NCBI RefSeq assembly: GCF_019551435.1
Contig: NZ_CP080544.1
Span: forward strand, 1,240,001-1,304,000
Direction: 5' to 3'
DNA: 64,000 bases
From: Lysobacter soyae
Lineage (GTDB): Bacteria > Pseudomonadota > Gammaproteobacteria > Xanthomonadales > Xanthomonadaceae
Position 1 is the stretch's first letter, and the number at the start of each line of letters is the position of its first letter. The translations under genes were made by a program, and so were the position numbers. The notes beneath the pieces are model-generated. The model was not told the DNA's origin. It saw only the letters and a program-made list of their open reading frames with translations, and did no database searches. Shown piece by piece: positions 10,198 through 19,264 of the stretch.

Positions 10198-10913
10198 ACG
10201 AGACTATCGGCCATCGCGTACCGGCCTGCCGGACGCTGTTGCAACCACTGCGCCGCATGCAGCGCACCCCGCGCGAAAATATCCCGGTCCGATGCCCGGT
10301 GCACCAATTCCAGGCGTTCGCCCATGCCGGTGAACTGCACCAGATGCTCACCAACAATGTCGCCCGCACGCAAGCTCGCGTAATGGACGTCGGCACCGCC
10401 CGTTTCGGCGGCGCGACCCAAGGTCAAGGCCGTGCCCGAAGGCGAATCCTTTTTCTGCGTGTGGTGCGACTCGACAATGTCGCAATTCCAACCCGGCAAG
10501 GCCGCCGCCGCGCGCATCACCAACGATTCGAGAACCGCGACACCCATACTGAAATTGGATGCCCAAAGTACGGGAATGTGGTTGGCCGCCGCTGACAGGG
10601 ATTCGCGCTGTGCATCATCAAGTCCGGTGGTTCCCGAAACAAATGCGCGACCCTTTTTCACACAGGCGGCGAGCGCTGCATCGAATCCTTCGGGAAGACT
10701 GAAATCGATCATGACATCAAAATCCGGGAGGGCGTCGATTTCCCTGACGGAATAGCACGGGATTTGATCGATCACGCGGGACTTGGGATCACTGCGTGTC
10801 ACCAAGGCGACGATGTCAAACCCGGGATGATCCGCGGCAATCCGATGAATGGCTTTGCCCATGCGGCCGTTGGCACCGTGAATCACAACCCGAGTCTTGT
10901 TCATGCCGTTCAC
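10194..10913 (-). CDS. dapB: 4-Hydroxy-tetrahydrodipicolinate reductase
   Basis: 239 residues. It reduces the DapA product with NAD(P)H in lysine and meso-diaminopimelate synthesis. Evidence: the Rossmann motif [14 protein letters not shown] at the N-terminus, the catalytic region [16 protein letters not shown], and FVSGTTGL. Two starts are possible: GTG at 10913, which overlaps the dnaJ stop as GTGA, or ATG at 10904 three codons in; neither has a strong ribosome site. The overlap couples a lysine/cell-wall gene to the end of the heat-shock chaperone operon. The 3' end meets the convergent membrane-protein gene with a 4-bp overlap. Confidence 0.95.
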   Translation of the reverse strand: MNGMNKTRVVIHGANGRMGKAIHRIAADHPGFDIVALVTRSDPKSRVIDQIPCYSVREIDALPDFDVMIDFSLPEGFDAALAACVKKGRAFVSGTTGLDDAQRESLSAAANHIPVLWASNFSMGVAVLESLVMRAAAALPGWNCDIVESHHTQKKDSPSGTALTLGRAAETGGADVHYASLRAGDIVGEHLVQFTGMGERLELVHRASDRDIFARGALHAAQWLQQRPAGRYAMADSLV

Positions 10914-12040
10914 CCGACCATGCGGTCCCAGAAGCCCTTAACGCCATCCATGAAGGTACTGTGTTTCGGTGAATGGCGTCGAGCACCTTCTCCCACAAAC
11001 GTCGCTTCGAACTGTTCCAGCAGTTCGCGCTGCTCGGCAGTCAAATTGACCGGAGTTTCCACAACGACCCGACAGTAAAGATCTCCCTCACTGCGACTGC
11101 GCACGGATTTCACGCCCTTGCCGCGCAAGCGGAAAACCTTGCCGGTCTGCGTCTCTGCGGGAATCCGGATTTCGGCGTCGCCTTTCAAGGTGGGCACGCG
11201 AACTTCATCGCCCAACGCCGCCTGCGAGATCCGGATCGGCACATCGCAATGCAAGTCATCACCGTCGCGTTCGAAAATGGCATGCGGGCGGACGCGAACT
11301 TCGACGTACAAATCGCCCGCGGGCGCGCCGGCGGGTCCTGCCTCACCTTCACCACTCAAGCGGATCCGATCACCGGTATCGACACCGGCCGGCACTTTGA
11401 CATCCAGTGTTTTTTCGTCATGGATGCGTCCGTTGCCGTGGCAGGCGCCGCAAGGATTGACGATGACTTGCCCGCGTCCATGGCACTGCGGACAGGGCTG
11501 CTGCATTTGAAAGATGCCCCGTTGCATGCGCACCTGACCCATGCCGTTACACCCGCTACAGCGCTCGATCTTGCCATCGCTGGAGCCGCTGCCTTTACAG
11601 GTACCGCATTCGAGCAAGGTGGGAATTTCGATTCGCTTCTCGACACCCGCGACCGCATCTTCAAGGTCGAGCTCCAGGATGTAACCGATGTCGGCGCCGC
11701 GACGCGGACCGCGCGAACCGCCGCCACCGCCGCCGAAGATGTTGCCGAAAATGTCACCGAAAATATCACCGACATCGTGGAATTGCGGGCCGCCACCGCC
11801 GCCCATGCCGTGTTCGAAAGCGGCATGCCCGTGCGAGTCGTATGCCCGACGCTTCTGCTCATCGGAGAGAACGTCGTAGGCTTCCTTGCATTCTTTGAAC
11901 GCGACTTCCGCCGTGGCTTCATTGCCACGATTACGGTCCGGATGGTGTTTGGCTGCCGCGCGGCGATACGCCACTTTCACTTCATCGGACGTCGCCGTCC
12001 GTGAGATACCCAGCACTTCGTAATAATCACGCTTGCTCAT
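10910..12040 (-). CDS. dnaJ: Chaperone protein DnaJ
   Basis: 376 residues. Co-chaperone that delivers unfolded proteins to DnaK and stimulates its ATPase. Domains in order: J domain with the HPD motif (KHHPDRN), Gly/Phe-rich linker, zinc-finger region with four CxxCxGxG repeats ([32 protein letters not shown]), and the C-terminal substrate-binding domains. Start taken at the ATG 12040 ([11 protein letters not shown]), with GGA ten bases upstream; an in-frame TTG four codons earlier is less likely. It follows dnaK after about 90 bp that contain a strong hairpin. Confidence 0.97.
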   Translation of the reverse strand: MSKRDYYEVLGISRTATSDEVKVAYRRAAAKHHPDRNRGNEATAEVAFKECKEAYDVLSDEQKRRAYDSHGHAAFEHGMGGGGGPQFHDVGDIFGDIFGNIFGGGGGGSRGPRRGADIGYILELDLEDAVAGVEKRIEIPTLLECGTCKGSGSSDGKIERCSGCNGMGQVRMQRGIFQMQQPCPQCHGRGQVIVNPCGACHGNGRIHDEKTLDVKVPAGVDTGDRIRLSGEGEAGPAGAPAGDLYVEVRVRPHAIFERDGDDLHCDVPIRISQAALGDEVRVPTLKGDAEIRIPAETQTGKVFRLRGKGVKSVRSRSEGDLYCRVVVETPVNLTAEQRELLEQFEATFVGEGARRHSPKHSTFMDGVKGFWDRMVG

Positions 12041-12077
12041 GGAACTATCCAAAATCGTTCAATCCTGATACGAAAAC

Positions 12078-12103
12078 GGAAAAGCCGGTTGCCCGACTTT
12101 TCC
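12078..12103. other. Stable hairpin between dnaK and dnaJ
   Basis: An 11-bp stem (GGAAAAGyCGG / CCGGCTTTTCC, one G·T pair) closes a four-base loop that reads GCAA, a GNRA tetraloop, in the minus-strand transcript. Only a short GTTTTC follows, so it is not a classical terminator. It may trim or attenuate transcription so that dnaJ is made at a lower level than dnaK, or mark a processing site. The role is inferred; the hairpin itself is plain. Confidence 0.5.
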
Positions 12104-12130
12104 GCTTCGGTTTTTCATCGGAGCGACAAC

Positions 12131-14047
12131 TTACTTGTTGTCGTCTTCTTTGACTTCGGTGAACTCTGCATCCACCACGTCGTCCGAACCTGCCGAGCCG
12201 CCTGCACCCGCCTCGGCCCCCGGTTGCGGGCCGGCATTGGCTGCGGCAAACAGCGATTGTGCCACTTCTTCCAAGGCTTTGGACTTGGCTTCGATTTGCG
12301 CCTTGTCGTCACCTTTCATTGCCGACTCGACGTCGGCGATTGCGGCTTCGGCACGGCCGATCAGATCACCCGGCACCTTGTCACCGTTGTCCTTGATGGC
12401 CGTGCGCACCGCGTGCACCAAGCCGTCAGCCTGGTTGCGCGCCGCGACGAGCTCTTGGAACTTGAGATCTTCTTCGCGATGGCTTTCGGCATCTTGGACC
12501 ATGCGTTGGATTTCTTCATCCGACAGACCCGAACCCGACTTGATTTCGACCTTTTGTTCCTTGCCGGTCTTCTTGTCTTTGGCGGTCACGTGGACGATAC
12601 CGTTGGCGTCGATGTCGAAGCTGACTTCGACCTGCGGCATGCCGCGCGGCGCCGGTTCGATACCGGTGAGATCGAAACGTGCCAAAGATTTGTTGTATGC
12701 GGCTTGCTCGCGCTCACCTTGCAAGACGTGCACCGTCACCGCCGACTGGTTGTCTTCGGCCGTGCTGAAGGTTTGCGAAGCTTTGGTCGGAATCGTGGTG
12801 TTTTTCTCGATGATTTTGGTGAACACGCCGCCCAAGGTTTCGATGCCCAACGACAGCGGGGTCACGTCCAACAACAGCACGTCTTTGACATCGCCGGCCA
12901 ACACGCCACCTTGGATCGCGGCACCGATCGCCACGGCCTCATCCGGGTTGACGTCCTTGCGCGGTTCCTTACCGAAGAATTCCGTCACTGCTGCTTGCAC
13001 CTTCGGCATGCGCGATTGACCGCCGACCAGGATGACTTCAGCAATATCGCTGGTCTTCAAGCCCGCGTCGTTCAAAGCCACTTTGCAAGGTTCAATGGTG
13101 CGCTTGACCAACTCATCCACCAAGGCTTCGAGCTTGGAACGGGTGAGCTTGATGTTCAAATGCTTCGGACCCGAGGCATCTGCGGTCACGTACGGCAAGT
13201 TGACATCGGTTTGCTGCGACGAAGACAGTTCGATCTTGGCGCGTTCCGCCGCATCCTTCAGGCGTTGCAGCGCCAGCGGATCCTTGCGCAGGTCGATGCC
13301 CTGCTCTTTTTGGAATTCTTCGACGAGATAGTCGATCACGCGCATGTCGAAATCTTCGCCGCCGAGGAAGGTGTCGCCATTGGTTGCGAGCACTTCGAAT
13401 TGCTTTTCACCATCGACGTCGGCGATTTCAATGATCGACACGTCGAAGGTGCCGCCACCGAGGTCGTAAACGGCAATTTTGCGATCGCCACCGGCCTTGT
13501 CCAAGCCATAGGCCAATGCGGCAGCGGTCGGTTCGTTGATGATGCGCTTGACGTCGAGGCCGGCGATCTTGCCCGCATCCTTGGTCGCTTGGCGTTGGCT
13601 GTCGTTGAAGTAAGCGGGAACCGTGATCACCGCTTCCGTCACCGTCTCGCCCAAGAAGGCTTCCGCCGTTTTCTTCATCTTTTCCAGCACTTTGGCCGAC
13701 ACCTCTTGCGGCGCCATGGTCTTGCCATCGGCGATGGACACCCACGCGTCGCCGTTGCTGTGCTCGACAATCGCGTACGGCACCAAGCCGAGGTCTTTCT
13801 TGACTTCCGCGTCGGAGAATTTGCGGCCGATGAGGCGCTTCACCGCATAGAAGGTGTTTTTCGGGTTGGTGACGGCTTGGCGCTTCGCCGAAGCGCCCAC
13901 CAGCACTTCGCCGTCCTTGGTCCAAGCGACGATGGAAGGTGTGGTGCGGTCACCCTCGCTGTTTTCAATGACGCGTGCCTTGCCGCCATCCATCACTGCA
14001 ACGCAGGAGTTGGTCGTGCCGAGGTCGATGCCGATGATCTTAGCCAT
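12131..14047 (-). CDS. dnaK: Chaperone protein DnaK (Hsp70)
   Basis: 638 residues. ATP-driven chaperone. The N-terminal ATPase domain starts [18 protein letters not shown] and has the further Hsp70 signatures [14 protein letters not shown] and [14 protein letters not shown]; the peptide-binding domain follows, and the C-terminus ends in the acidic DnaK tail (EVKEDDNK). The ATG at 14047 is supported by GGAG ten bases upstream and by the invariant N-terminus; the frame is open 18 codons further but runs into the promoter region. A sigma-32-type promoter lies about 55–85 bp upstream. Confidence 0.98.
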   Translation of the reverse strand: MAKIIGIDLGTTNSCVAVMDGGKARVIENSEGDRTTPSIVAWTKDGEVLVGASAKRQAVTNPKNTFYAVKRLIGRKFSDAEVKKDLGLVPYAIVEHSNGDAWVSIADGKTMAPQEVSAKVLEKMKKTAEAFLGETVTEAVITVPAYFNDSQRQATKDAGKIAGLDVKRIINEPTAAALAYGLDKAGGDRKIAVYDLGGGTFDVSIIEIADVDGEKQFEVLATNGDTFLGGEDFDMRVIDYLVEEFQKEQGIDLRKDPLALQRLKDAAERAKIELSSSQQTDVNLPYVTADASGPKHLNIKLTRSKLEALVDELVKRTIEPCKVALNDAGLKTSDIAEVILVGGQSRMPKVQAAVTEFFGKEPRKDVNPDEAVAIGAAIQGGVLAGDVKDVLLLDVTPLSLGIETLGGVFTKIIEKNTTIPTKASQTFSTAEDNQSAVTVHVLQGEREQAAYNKSLARFDLTGIEPAPRGMPQVEVSFDIDANGIVHVTAKDKKTGKEQKVEIKSGSGLSDEEIQRMVQDAESHREEDLKFQELVAARNQADGLVHAVRTAIKDNGDKVPGDLIGRAEAAIADVESAMKGDDKAQIEAKSKALEEVAQSLFAAANAGPQPGAEAGAGGSAGSDDVVDAEFTEVKEDDNK

Positions 14048-14102
14048 GTGTATGAATCTCCGAAAATTGAATTTTTGTGCGGAACGCGCCGCGATGATCA
14101 CT

Positions 14103-14130
14103 AAATGGGGCTGGCTGCCCGCGCTTCAAG
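14103..14130 (-). promoter_or_regulatory. Sigma-32 (heat-shock) promoter of dnaK
   Basis: Minus strand: CTTGAAG (14130–14124), 13 bases, CCCCATTT (14110–14103). This is almost exactly the consensus for RpoH promoters (CTTGAAA, 11–16 bases, CCCCATnT). It lies in the 93-bp gap between grpE and dnaK, so dnaK-dnaJ-dapB can be induced separately from hrcA-grpE. Confidence 0.85.
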
Positions 14131-14140
14131 GCTTTCCGCA

Positions 14141-14668
14141 TCAATCCGCTTGCGCGACCACCACCATCGCGGGGCGCAGCAAGCGATCATTCAGCAAATA
14201 GCCCTTTTGAAAGGTTTGAACGACGGTGCCCGGCGCGACCTCTGCGCTCGCGACTTGGCTGACCGCGTTGTGATGTTCGGGGTTGAAGGCGTCACCCGGT
14301 TGCGGCGCCAACACGACCAGGCCGTTGCGTTCGGCAACGGCGTGCAATTGCTTGAGCGTCAGCTCGAGGCCTGCCCGCAAAGGACTTTCACTCGAATCCG
14401 CGGCAAGCCCCGCCTCGAGGCTGTCGAACACCGGCAGCAGGTCGGCCAGCAGGCGTTCGTTGGCAAACCGCCGGGCCACCTCGATTTCACGCGCCAAACG
14501 TTTGCGTTGATTTTCCAAATCGGCACGTTCGATCAGCGATTGCGCCTTCAATTGTTCGACTTCGGCTTGCAAGGCTTCAACCGGGTCGAGCGCGGTGTCG
14601 ACGTCTTGCGCATCGGGACCCACACCGTCCACGGGATCGTTCTTGGGGTTTTCCGGGGTTTCAATCAT
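14141..14668 (-). CDS. grpE: Nucleotide exchange factor GrpE
   Basis: 175 residues. It releases ADP from DnaK. The acidic N-terminus leads into a long helix ([13 protein letters not shown]...[16 protein letters not shown]), and the C-terminal beta domain contains the family pattern [15 protein letters not shown] followed by [25 protein letters not shown]. Start chosen at ATG 14668 with GGA nine bases upstream; an in-frame TTG four codons earlier is an alternative. A sigma-32-type promoter overlaps the end of hrcA just upstream. Confidence 0.96.
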   Translation of the reverse strand: MIETPENPKNDPVDGVGPDAQDVDTALDPVEALQAEVEQLKAQSLIERADLENQRKRLAREIEVARRFANERLLADLLPVFDSLEAGLAADSSESPLRAGLELTLKQLHAVAERNGLVVLAPQPGDAFNPEHHNAVSQVASAEVAPGTVVQTFQKGYLLNDRLLRPAMVVVAQAD

Positions 14669-14707
14669 AAGAATGTCCAAAGCAGGCTCGGAATACTGAT
14701 GCGCCTG

Positions 14708-14735
14708 ACATGTGGACGATCAAAAATTTTTCAAG
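14708..14735 (-). promoter_or_regulatory. Sigma-32 (heat-shock) promoter of grpE
   Basis: Minus strand: CTTGAAA (14735–14729), a perfect -35, then 13 bases and CCACATGT (14715–14708), close to CCCCATnT. It lies immediately after the hrcA stop codon and about 40 bp before the grpE start, with the same 13-base spacing as the dnaK promoter. Confidence 0.75.
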
Positions 14736-14737
14736 GG

Positions 14738-15793
14738 CTAGCGCCCGCCGATACGCTCGGAGAGTACCAAGGCCGTGGCTTGCACCAAGGGAATCACGTT
14801 GGAATACGCCATCCGGCTGGGTCCGATGACGCCCAGCACACCCAACACCTTTCCGTCCGGGTTTGAGTAAGGCGTCGCCACCACCGACATCGCTTCCATC
14901 GGCGCCAAGCCGGTCTCTTCGCCGATGAAGATTCGGACGCCCTCCGAGTGCAAGGTGCGTTCCAGCAGCTGCAGCATGTCGCGCTTGCGCTGGAATGTCT
15001 CGAACAAACCGCGCAATTGAGCCATATCGTTGAGATCATCCACAGCCATCAAATTGATCTGCCCGGCCACGTAGACATCCAACGAGGGCTGTTCGTGCTC
15101 CTGCACGGCAATTTCGGCGAGTTCGAGCGCTTTCTGCATCCAGTCCTGAACGTCGTCGCGGGCTTGCCGTAATTCGGCCACCAAAATGCGGCGGATATTT
15201 TGCAGCGGCACGCCGGCAAAATTCTGATTCAAATAATTGCCGATGAGTTCGAGTGTTTTCGGATCAAATGTCGTAGACGTACGGATCACGCGGTTCTGGA
15301 TTTCATGGTCCGGGAAGACCACGACGGCGAGGATTTCGTCCGGCCCGAGACCGACAAACTCGATGTGCTTGAAGGTTTCGTTGCTGCGCTTTGGCGCACT
15401 GACCACGCCGACGAAATTGCTCATGGCAGACAGCAACTCACCCGTGCCGCTCAAGAGATCGCTGGTCGGAACATCTTTGGGCAATCGCTCACGCAACTGC
15501 GAAACGTCCCTTTCCTGAAGCGTGTCGATTTGCAGCAACGAATCCACGAACACGCGGTAGCCCTGAGCCGTGGGAATCCGTCCTGCAGACGTATGCGGTG
15601 AGACCAGCAGGCCGATGTCTTCCAGATCCCCCAGGATATTGCGAATGGTCGCCGGACTGATGTCCAGACCAGCGCATTTGGCCAAGGTTTGTGAACCGAC
15701 CGGCGAACCGTGGTGAATGTATTGACCGATCAACGCCCGCAACAGTTGTCGCGAACGCAAATCAAGGTCAGGGAGTGCGGAATCGATCGCCAT
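14738..15793 (-). CDS. hrcA: Heat-inducible transcription repressor HrcA
   Basis: 351 residues. DNA-binding repressor that usually acts on CIRCE operators (TTAGCACTC-N9-GAGTGCTAA). The N-terminal winged helix has the family stretch SPATIRNILGDLEDIGLL followed by PHTSAGRIPT; the C-terminal part has GPSRMAYSNVIPLV. The ATG at 15793 was chosen by family fit. It has no Shine-Dalgarno sequence and a promoter -10 element lies only seven bases upstream, so the message may be leaderless. I see no CIRCE element upstream of hrcA, grpE or dnaK, so HrcA here probably acts elsewhere (for example on groESL). Confidence 0.95.
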   Translation of the reverse strand: MAIDSALPDLDLRSRQLLRALIGQYIHHGSPVGSQTLAKCAGLDISPATIRNILGDLEDIGLLVSPHTSAGRIPTAQGYRVFVDSLLQIDTLQERDVSQLRERLPKDVPTSDLLSGTGELLSAMSNFVGVVSAPKRSNETFKHIEFVGLGPDEILAVVVFPDHEIQNRVIRTSTTFDPKTLELIGNYLNQNFAGVPLQNIRRILVAELRQARDDVQDWMQKALELAEIAVQEHEQPSLDVYVAGQINLMAVDDLNDMAQLRGLFETFQRKRDMLQLLERTLHSEGVRIFIGEETGLAPMEAMSVVATPYSNPDGKVLGVLGVIGPSRMAYSNVIPLVQATALVLSERIGGR

Positions 15794-15799
15794 GCATTC

Positions 15800-15828
15800 G
15801 ATATAAGGCCTCGGCGACAGCCTTGCAA
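15800..15828 (-). promoter_or_regulatory. Probable sigma-70 promoter of hrcA
   Basis: Minus strand: TTGCAA (15828–15823), 17 bases, TATATC (15805–15800). The predicted start of transcription falls at or within a base or two of the hrcA ATG at 15793, implying a leaderless mRNA. Confidence 0.45.
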
Positions 15829-15894
15829 GCACCGAATCAGGATTGTCCGATACCTCAATCCGACCCCTGTCTCACTTTCGGCGACGACAGACTT

Positions 15895-15900
15895 TAGAAT
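15895..15900 (+). promoter_or_regulatory. Possible -10 element of recN
   Basis: TAGAAT ends six bases before the recN ATG. No convincing -35 is seen at 17 bases. If used, transcription would begin at the start codon, mirroring hrcA on the other strand. No E. coli-type LexA box is visible in the 113-bp divergent region. Confidence 0.3.
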
Positions 15901-15906
15901 GCGCGA

Positions 15907-17583
15907 ATGCTCACCAGTCTTAGCATCCGTGACTTCGCCGTTATTTCCACCTCCGAACTCGAGTTCGCCGAGGGAATGACGGTCATTTCCGGTGAAACCG
16001 GCGCTGGAAAGTCCTTGCTGGTCGACGCGCTCGGCTTCTTGTCGGGTGTTCGCGCGGATGCGGGCATGGTGCGTCACGGCGCGGATCGCGCCGAGTTGAG
16101 CGCCACGTTTTCCCTGTCCGATTCGCCTGCGGCGGCAAGCTGGCTCAAAGCCAATGCCATGGATGAAGGCGATGAATGTTTGCTGCGCCGGGTCTTGCGC
16201 GCGGACGGCGGTTCGAAGGCATGGATCAACGGTCGCGCGGCGACGCTCGGGCAGCTCGGTGAAATCGCGCGCCTGCTGGTGGAAATCCATGGCCAACACG
16301 CACAACAACGTCTGCTTTCCAAACCCGACCAACTCGTCCTTTTGGATGATCTCGGGCAGCACGAATTGCAGCTCAATGCGGTGTCGACCCACGCGCTGGC
16401 TTGGCGGGCCGCGCGCAAGTCGCTGGATGCGTTGACCGAACGCGGTGACGTCGAATTCCGCAAACAGGCCCTTTCCGAAGCGCTGGAAGCGCTGGATGAC
16501 GCCGTGATCGATCCGTTGGCGCAAGAAGCGCTGATGTCGCGGCACAAGCGAATGAGCCATGGCTCAGAATTGATTGACACCTGCGGCCATGTTGCCGCCG
16601 GGCTAGAAGGTGATGAATCCCGCGCCGGCGTCGTTTCCACACTGAATGGTTTGATTGCGGATCTTCGTCGTGCGGCGCCGTTCGAACCCAAATTGAATGA
16701 CGTCGCTGCGTTGCTGGATTCTGCCGTCATTCACGCCGAGGAGGCCGCCCATGCGTTGGCCGTGGTTCGCGATGACGTCGAAGTCGACCCCGACGCGATT
16801 GCCCAGGCGGAAGCCGCGCTGGTGCGACTGCATGATTTGGCGCGTAAGCACCGGACGCGTGTTGAACTCCTGCATGAAACGCGCGCTGAATTGGCCTTGG
16901 AATTGGACAGTTTGGCAAATGCCGAGGCCACCCAACGTGCACTTGAGACCGCGCTGGAAGAACACCAAGCCGCTTGGGCGACGGCGGCTGCCGCGCTTGG
17001 CAAAGCACGCGTGAAGACGGCCAAAGGTCTGGCGAGCGCCGTCACCGCGCTCATGGGCACGCTGGGGATGGAAGGCGGGTCGTTCGATGTGTTGGTCGAA
17101 CCCGCATCGAGTACCCAGCCAGACCCCGTAGGCACCGAACGGGTCGAATTCCTCGTGTCGGCAAATCCGGGACAACCTCCGCGCGCCTTGCGAAAGGTGG
17201 CTTCAGGCGGTGAATTGTCGAGAATCGCGCTGGCCATCCAAGTGGCAGCCATGCGCGGCGACATCGCACCGACCTTGGTATTCGATGAAGTGGATAGCGG
17301 CATTGGCGGCGCGGTCGCCGATGTCGTCGGCGCGCTGTTGCGCAAGCTGTCATCACGATGTCAGGTCATGTGCGTGACGCATCTGCCACAGGTCGCGGCG
17401 CACGGCACGCATCACTATCGCGTCGACAAATCCAAAGCCGAGGGCTTGACGCAAAGTGCCTTGGAAGTCCTTGACGAAGAGGCGCGTGTCGAAGAACTGG
17501 CACGTATGCTGGGTGGCAGCAAGCGGACGGCTGCCGTGCACGCAGCGGCAATGGCGCTGCGCCGGGAAGCAATGAACGCGTGA
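15907..17583 (+). CDS. recN: DNA repair protein RecN
   Basis: 558 residues. SMC-like ATPase for double-strand break repair. It shows the Walker A motif SGETGAGKSLLVDAL near residue 30, a long central coiled coil, the ABC signature region ASGGELSRIALAIQV and the Walker B motif TLVFDEVDSGIGG, followed by VMCVTHLPQVAAHGTHHY. All catalytic parts are present. It is divergent from hrcA and its stop is one base from the fur stop on the opposite strand. Confidence 0.97.
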   Translation: MLTSLSIRDFAVISTSELEFAEGMTVISGETGAGKSLLVDALGFLSGVRADAGMVRHGADRAELSATFSLSDSPAAASWLKANAMDEGDECLLRRVLRADGGSKAWINGRAATLGQLGEIARLLVEIHGQHAQQRLLSKPDQLVLLDDLGQHELQLNAVSTHALAWRAARKSLDALTERGDVEFRKQALSEALEALDDAVIDPLAQEALMSRHKRMSHGSELIDTCGHVAAGLEGDESRAGVVSTLNGLIADLRRAAPFEPKLNDVAALLDSAVIHAEEAAHALAVVRDDVEVDPDAIAQAEAALVRLHDLARKHRTRVELLHETRAELALELDSLANAEATQRALETALEEHQAAWATAAAALGKARVKTAKGLASAVTALMGTLGMEGGSFDVLVEPASSTQPDPVGTERVEFLVSANPGQPPRALRKVASGGELSRIALAIQVAAMRGDIAPTLVFDEVDSGIGGAVADVVGALLRKLSSRCQVMCVTHLPQVAAHGTHHYRVDKSKAEGLTQSALEVLDEEARVEELARMLGGSKRTAAVHAAAMALRREAMNA

Positions 17584-17584
17584 C

Positions 17585-17986
17585 TCAAGCTTGCTTGCGG
17601 ACGTAAAGGACCAACGCGTGTCCTTCGATTTTGTAGCCGTGTTTGGCGGCGATTTCATGTTGGATACGTTCGATTTCTTCTGATTCGAACTCAATCACCT
17701 TGCCGGAATCCAGATCGACCATGTGGTCGTGATGATCGCCGCGATCGAGCTCGTAAACGGCCTGCCCACCTTCGAAGTTGTGTTTCAAGACCAAGCCGGC
17801 CGACTCGAATTGCGTCAGAACCCGATACACCGTCGCCAAGCCGATTTCTTCGCCGGCATCGGTCAGGCGCCGATAAATGTCTTCCGCCGTCATGTGTCTC
17901 GGACTGGCATTTTCCAGGAGTTCAAGAATGCGCATCCGCGGTTGGGTGGCCTTCAATCCGGCGTTGCGCAAGTCGTTTGATTCCAT
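17585..17986 (-). CDS. fur: Ferric uptake regulator Fur (cysteine-free)
   Basis: 133 residues. Iron-responsive repressor. The winged helix spans residues 1–83 (TAEDIYRRLTDAGEEIGLATVYRVLTQF), and the dimerisation/metal part has GDHHDHMVDLDSGKVIEFE. The histidine ligands are present, but both cysteines of the structural CxxC zinc site found in E. coli Fur are replaced (Asp and Ser), and the whole protein has no cysteine. The ribosome site GAGG lies nine bases before the ATG. The gene is divergent from bamE and convergent with recN. Zur and PerR are less likely because the spacing and sequence match Fur best. Confidence 0.93.
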   Translation of the reverse strand: MESNDLRNAGLKATQPRMRILELLENASPRHMTAEDIYRRLTDAGEEIGLATVYRVLTQFESAGLVLKHNFEGGQAVYELDRGDHHDHMVDLDSGKVIEFESEEIERIQHEIAAKHGYKIEGHALVLYVRKQA

Positions 17987-18095
17987 TGCCGCTACCTCGT
18001 GTTTTCTGCCTGAACGCGAGCCCTGCCCTGTTTCAGGGCCGCGCCGCGAGCGTGTATCATCGCCTAGTCTAAGTCCTGTTTATGTCAAACCCCCC

Positions 18096-18488
18096 ATGCG
18101 TACATTGCTCTTGACCGCTGCTGCCGTCGTCTCGCTCTCAGGTTGTTTGTATCGTCAGCCGGTTTACCAAGGCAACTTGGTCGAAGAAGCGGCCGTCAAA
18201 CAACTCGCCGTGGGCATGAGCAAAGAACAGGTCATGTCGATGATGGGTTCGCCGTCAATCGCTGATCCTTTCCACAAGGACCGCTGGGATTACACCGCAA
18301 CCCAACGCGTGGGTCGCGGCGGCAAGACTGAAATCAAGAATTTCGTCGTCTATTTCGAAAACAATGCCGTGACCAAATGGGAAGGCGATTATTTCCCGGA
18401 ACAAGATGATGCGCTGGCGAAACGCGCCAACAAAGAGTTCGGCCCGAACCTGCGCAAGAGCGACAAAGAGAAGCGCGGCGGCGAATAA
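18096..18488 (+). CDS. bamE: Outer-membrane assembly lipoprotein BamE
   Basis: 130 residues. Lipoprotein subunit of the BAM complex that inserts beta-barrel proteins. The signal peptide ends in the lipobox LSGC (Cys 17), followed by the SmpA/OmlA pattern GNLVEEAAVKQLAVGMSKEQV and the core MGSPSIADPFHKDRWDY and VVYFENNAVTKWEGD. Start at ATG 18096, which gives a normal short lipoprotein signal. The fur–bamE order with divergent transcription is standard in these bacteria. The 109-bp divergent region contains one small inverted repeat (CCCTGTTTCAGGG); I see no Fur box. Confidence 0.93.
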   Translation: MRTLLLTAAAVVSLSGCLYRQPVYQGNLVEEAAVKQLAVGMSKEQVMSMMGSPSIADPFHKDRWDYTATQRVGRGGKTEIKNFVVYFENNAVTKWEGDYFPEQDDALAKRANKEFGPNLRKSDKEKRGGE

Positions 18489-18501
18489 CCCGCGCGCCTT
18501 T

Positions 18502-18780
18502 TCACCACTTTTTATGTTTGACAGAGCGCGCTTCGGCGCGCTTTCTGCGTGCGTCCTTCGGATCAATCGTGAGCGCACGCAAGAGTTCCAGGCGGTCGCC
18601 GTCATTCAGCACTGAACCCTCGTCCACGCGCACGCCGAACACGGCCATGCCGGTCGCCATCGTGCCAAGACCGCTTGCCTCGCGCGCTTGCGCCGCCGTG
18701 GTGCCTTTTGGCAATGTCAAAGCCACCGTCTCGAATCGGCCCGGCCACGCTTCAACCACGGTCACGGTGACGTGATCCAT
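18502..18780 (-). CDS. rnfH: RnfH family ubiquitin-fold protein
   Basis: 92 residues with the RnfH/UPF0125 pattern: V-T-V-V-E-A-W-P near the N-terminus, a middle VFGVRVDEGSVLNDGDRLELLRAL and a basic tail KDARRKRAEARSVKHKKW. It has a beta-grasp fold and is often found beside ratA and smpB, as here; the biochemical role is not settled. It ends 13 bp from the convergent bamE gene, and its start lies 4 bp after the ratA stop, so the two are probably co-transcribed. Confidence 0.88.
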   Translation of the reverse strand: MDHVTVTVVEAWPGRFETVALTLPKGTTAAQAREASGLGTMATGMAVFGVRVDEGSVLNDGDRLELLRALTIDPKDARRKRAEARSVKHKKW

Positions 18781-18784
18781 CCGG

Positions 18785-19222
18785 TCAAGCTGCCGATTCG
18801 GTGTTAGCGACGCGCACGAAGTCGTTGACCATTTGATCGGCCATCGCCTGCAGTCCCAATTTCAACACCCCTTCCATCAAGGACGACATGGGCTCGAACT
18901 GCAGCTCCAGGGTCACTTTGCAGGCCGTCTCGGAGAGTGCCTTGAACCGCCAAACGCCCTCCAAGGCCTTGAACGGCCCTTCGAGCAAGTGCATCGAGAT
19001 TTGATGCGGCCTATCCAGCGTATTTTCGGTCTTGAACCAAGTCTTGAACGCTGAAATGCCGACATCCAGCCGCGCCACGACGCGATCCTGCGCACGCTCG
19101 ATCACTTGGGCCCCTTTGCACCAGCCGAACCGGCCCGGGTAGTCCTCGATCGCGTCGATCAGATCAAACATTTGTTCCGCGGAATGCGAAACCAAAGCAC
19201 TGCGTTCAATTTTGGTTGTCAT
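18785..19222 (-). CDS. ratA: RatA/COQ10-like START-fold protein
   Basis: 145 residues. The START/SRPBCC fold is shown by the N-terminal strand-helix [25 protein letters not shown] followed by [13 protein letters not shown], and the C-terminal long helix [22 protein letters not shown]. coli RatA has been reported to inhibit ribosome subunit joining, while homologues (Coq10) bind ubiquinone; which applies here cannot be read from sequence. The ATG at 19222 was chosen because the longer open frame overlaps divergent smpB. Next to rnfH and smpB, the common arrangement. Confidence 0.88.
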   Translation of the reverse strand: MTTKIERSALVSHSAEQMFDLIDAIEDYPGRFGWCKGAQVIERAQDRVVARLDVGISAFKTWFKTENTLDRPHQISMHLLEGPFKALEGVWRFKALSETACKVTLELQFEPMSSLMEGVLKLGLQAMADQMVNDFVRVANTESAA

Positions 19223-19264
19223 GGAAAGCTGCGCCGTACAGGTCGTTTGGGCGACAATGTACCG

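Noticed and set aside
12089-14104. A 671-codon open frame on the plus strand, antisense to dnaK
   Set aside because: It covers dnaK almost exactly and its protein has odd composition rich in His, Phe, Asp and Val, as expected from the reverse of a highly biased gene. The dnaK protein is a perfect family match, so this is a shadow.
14048-15906. CIRCE operator for HrcA
   Set aside because: I looked for TTAGCACTC and GAGTGCTAA arms before hrcA, grpE and dnaK on both strands and did not find them.
15794-15906. LexA (SOS) box before recN
   Set aside because: The only symmetric CTG...CAG pair is 18 bases apart internally, not the 10 of the E. coli operator, and no palindromic Xanthomonas-type site is visible.
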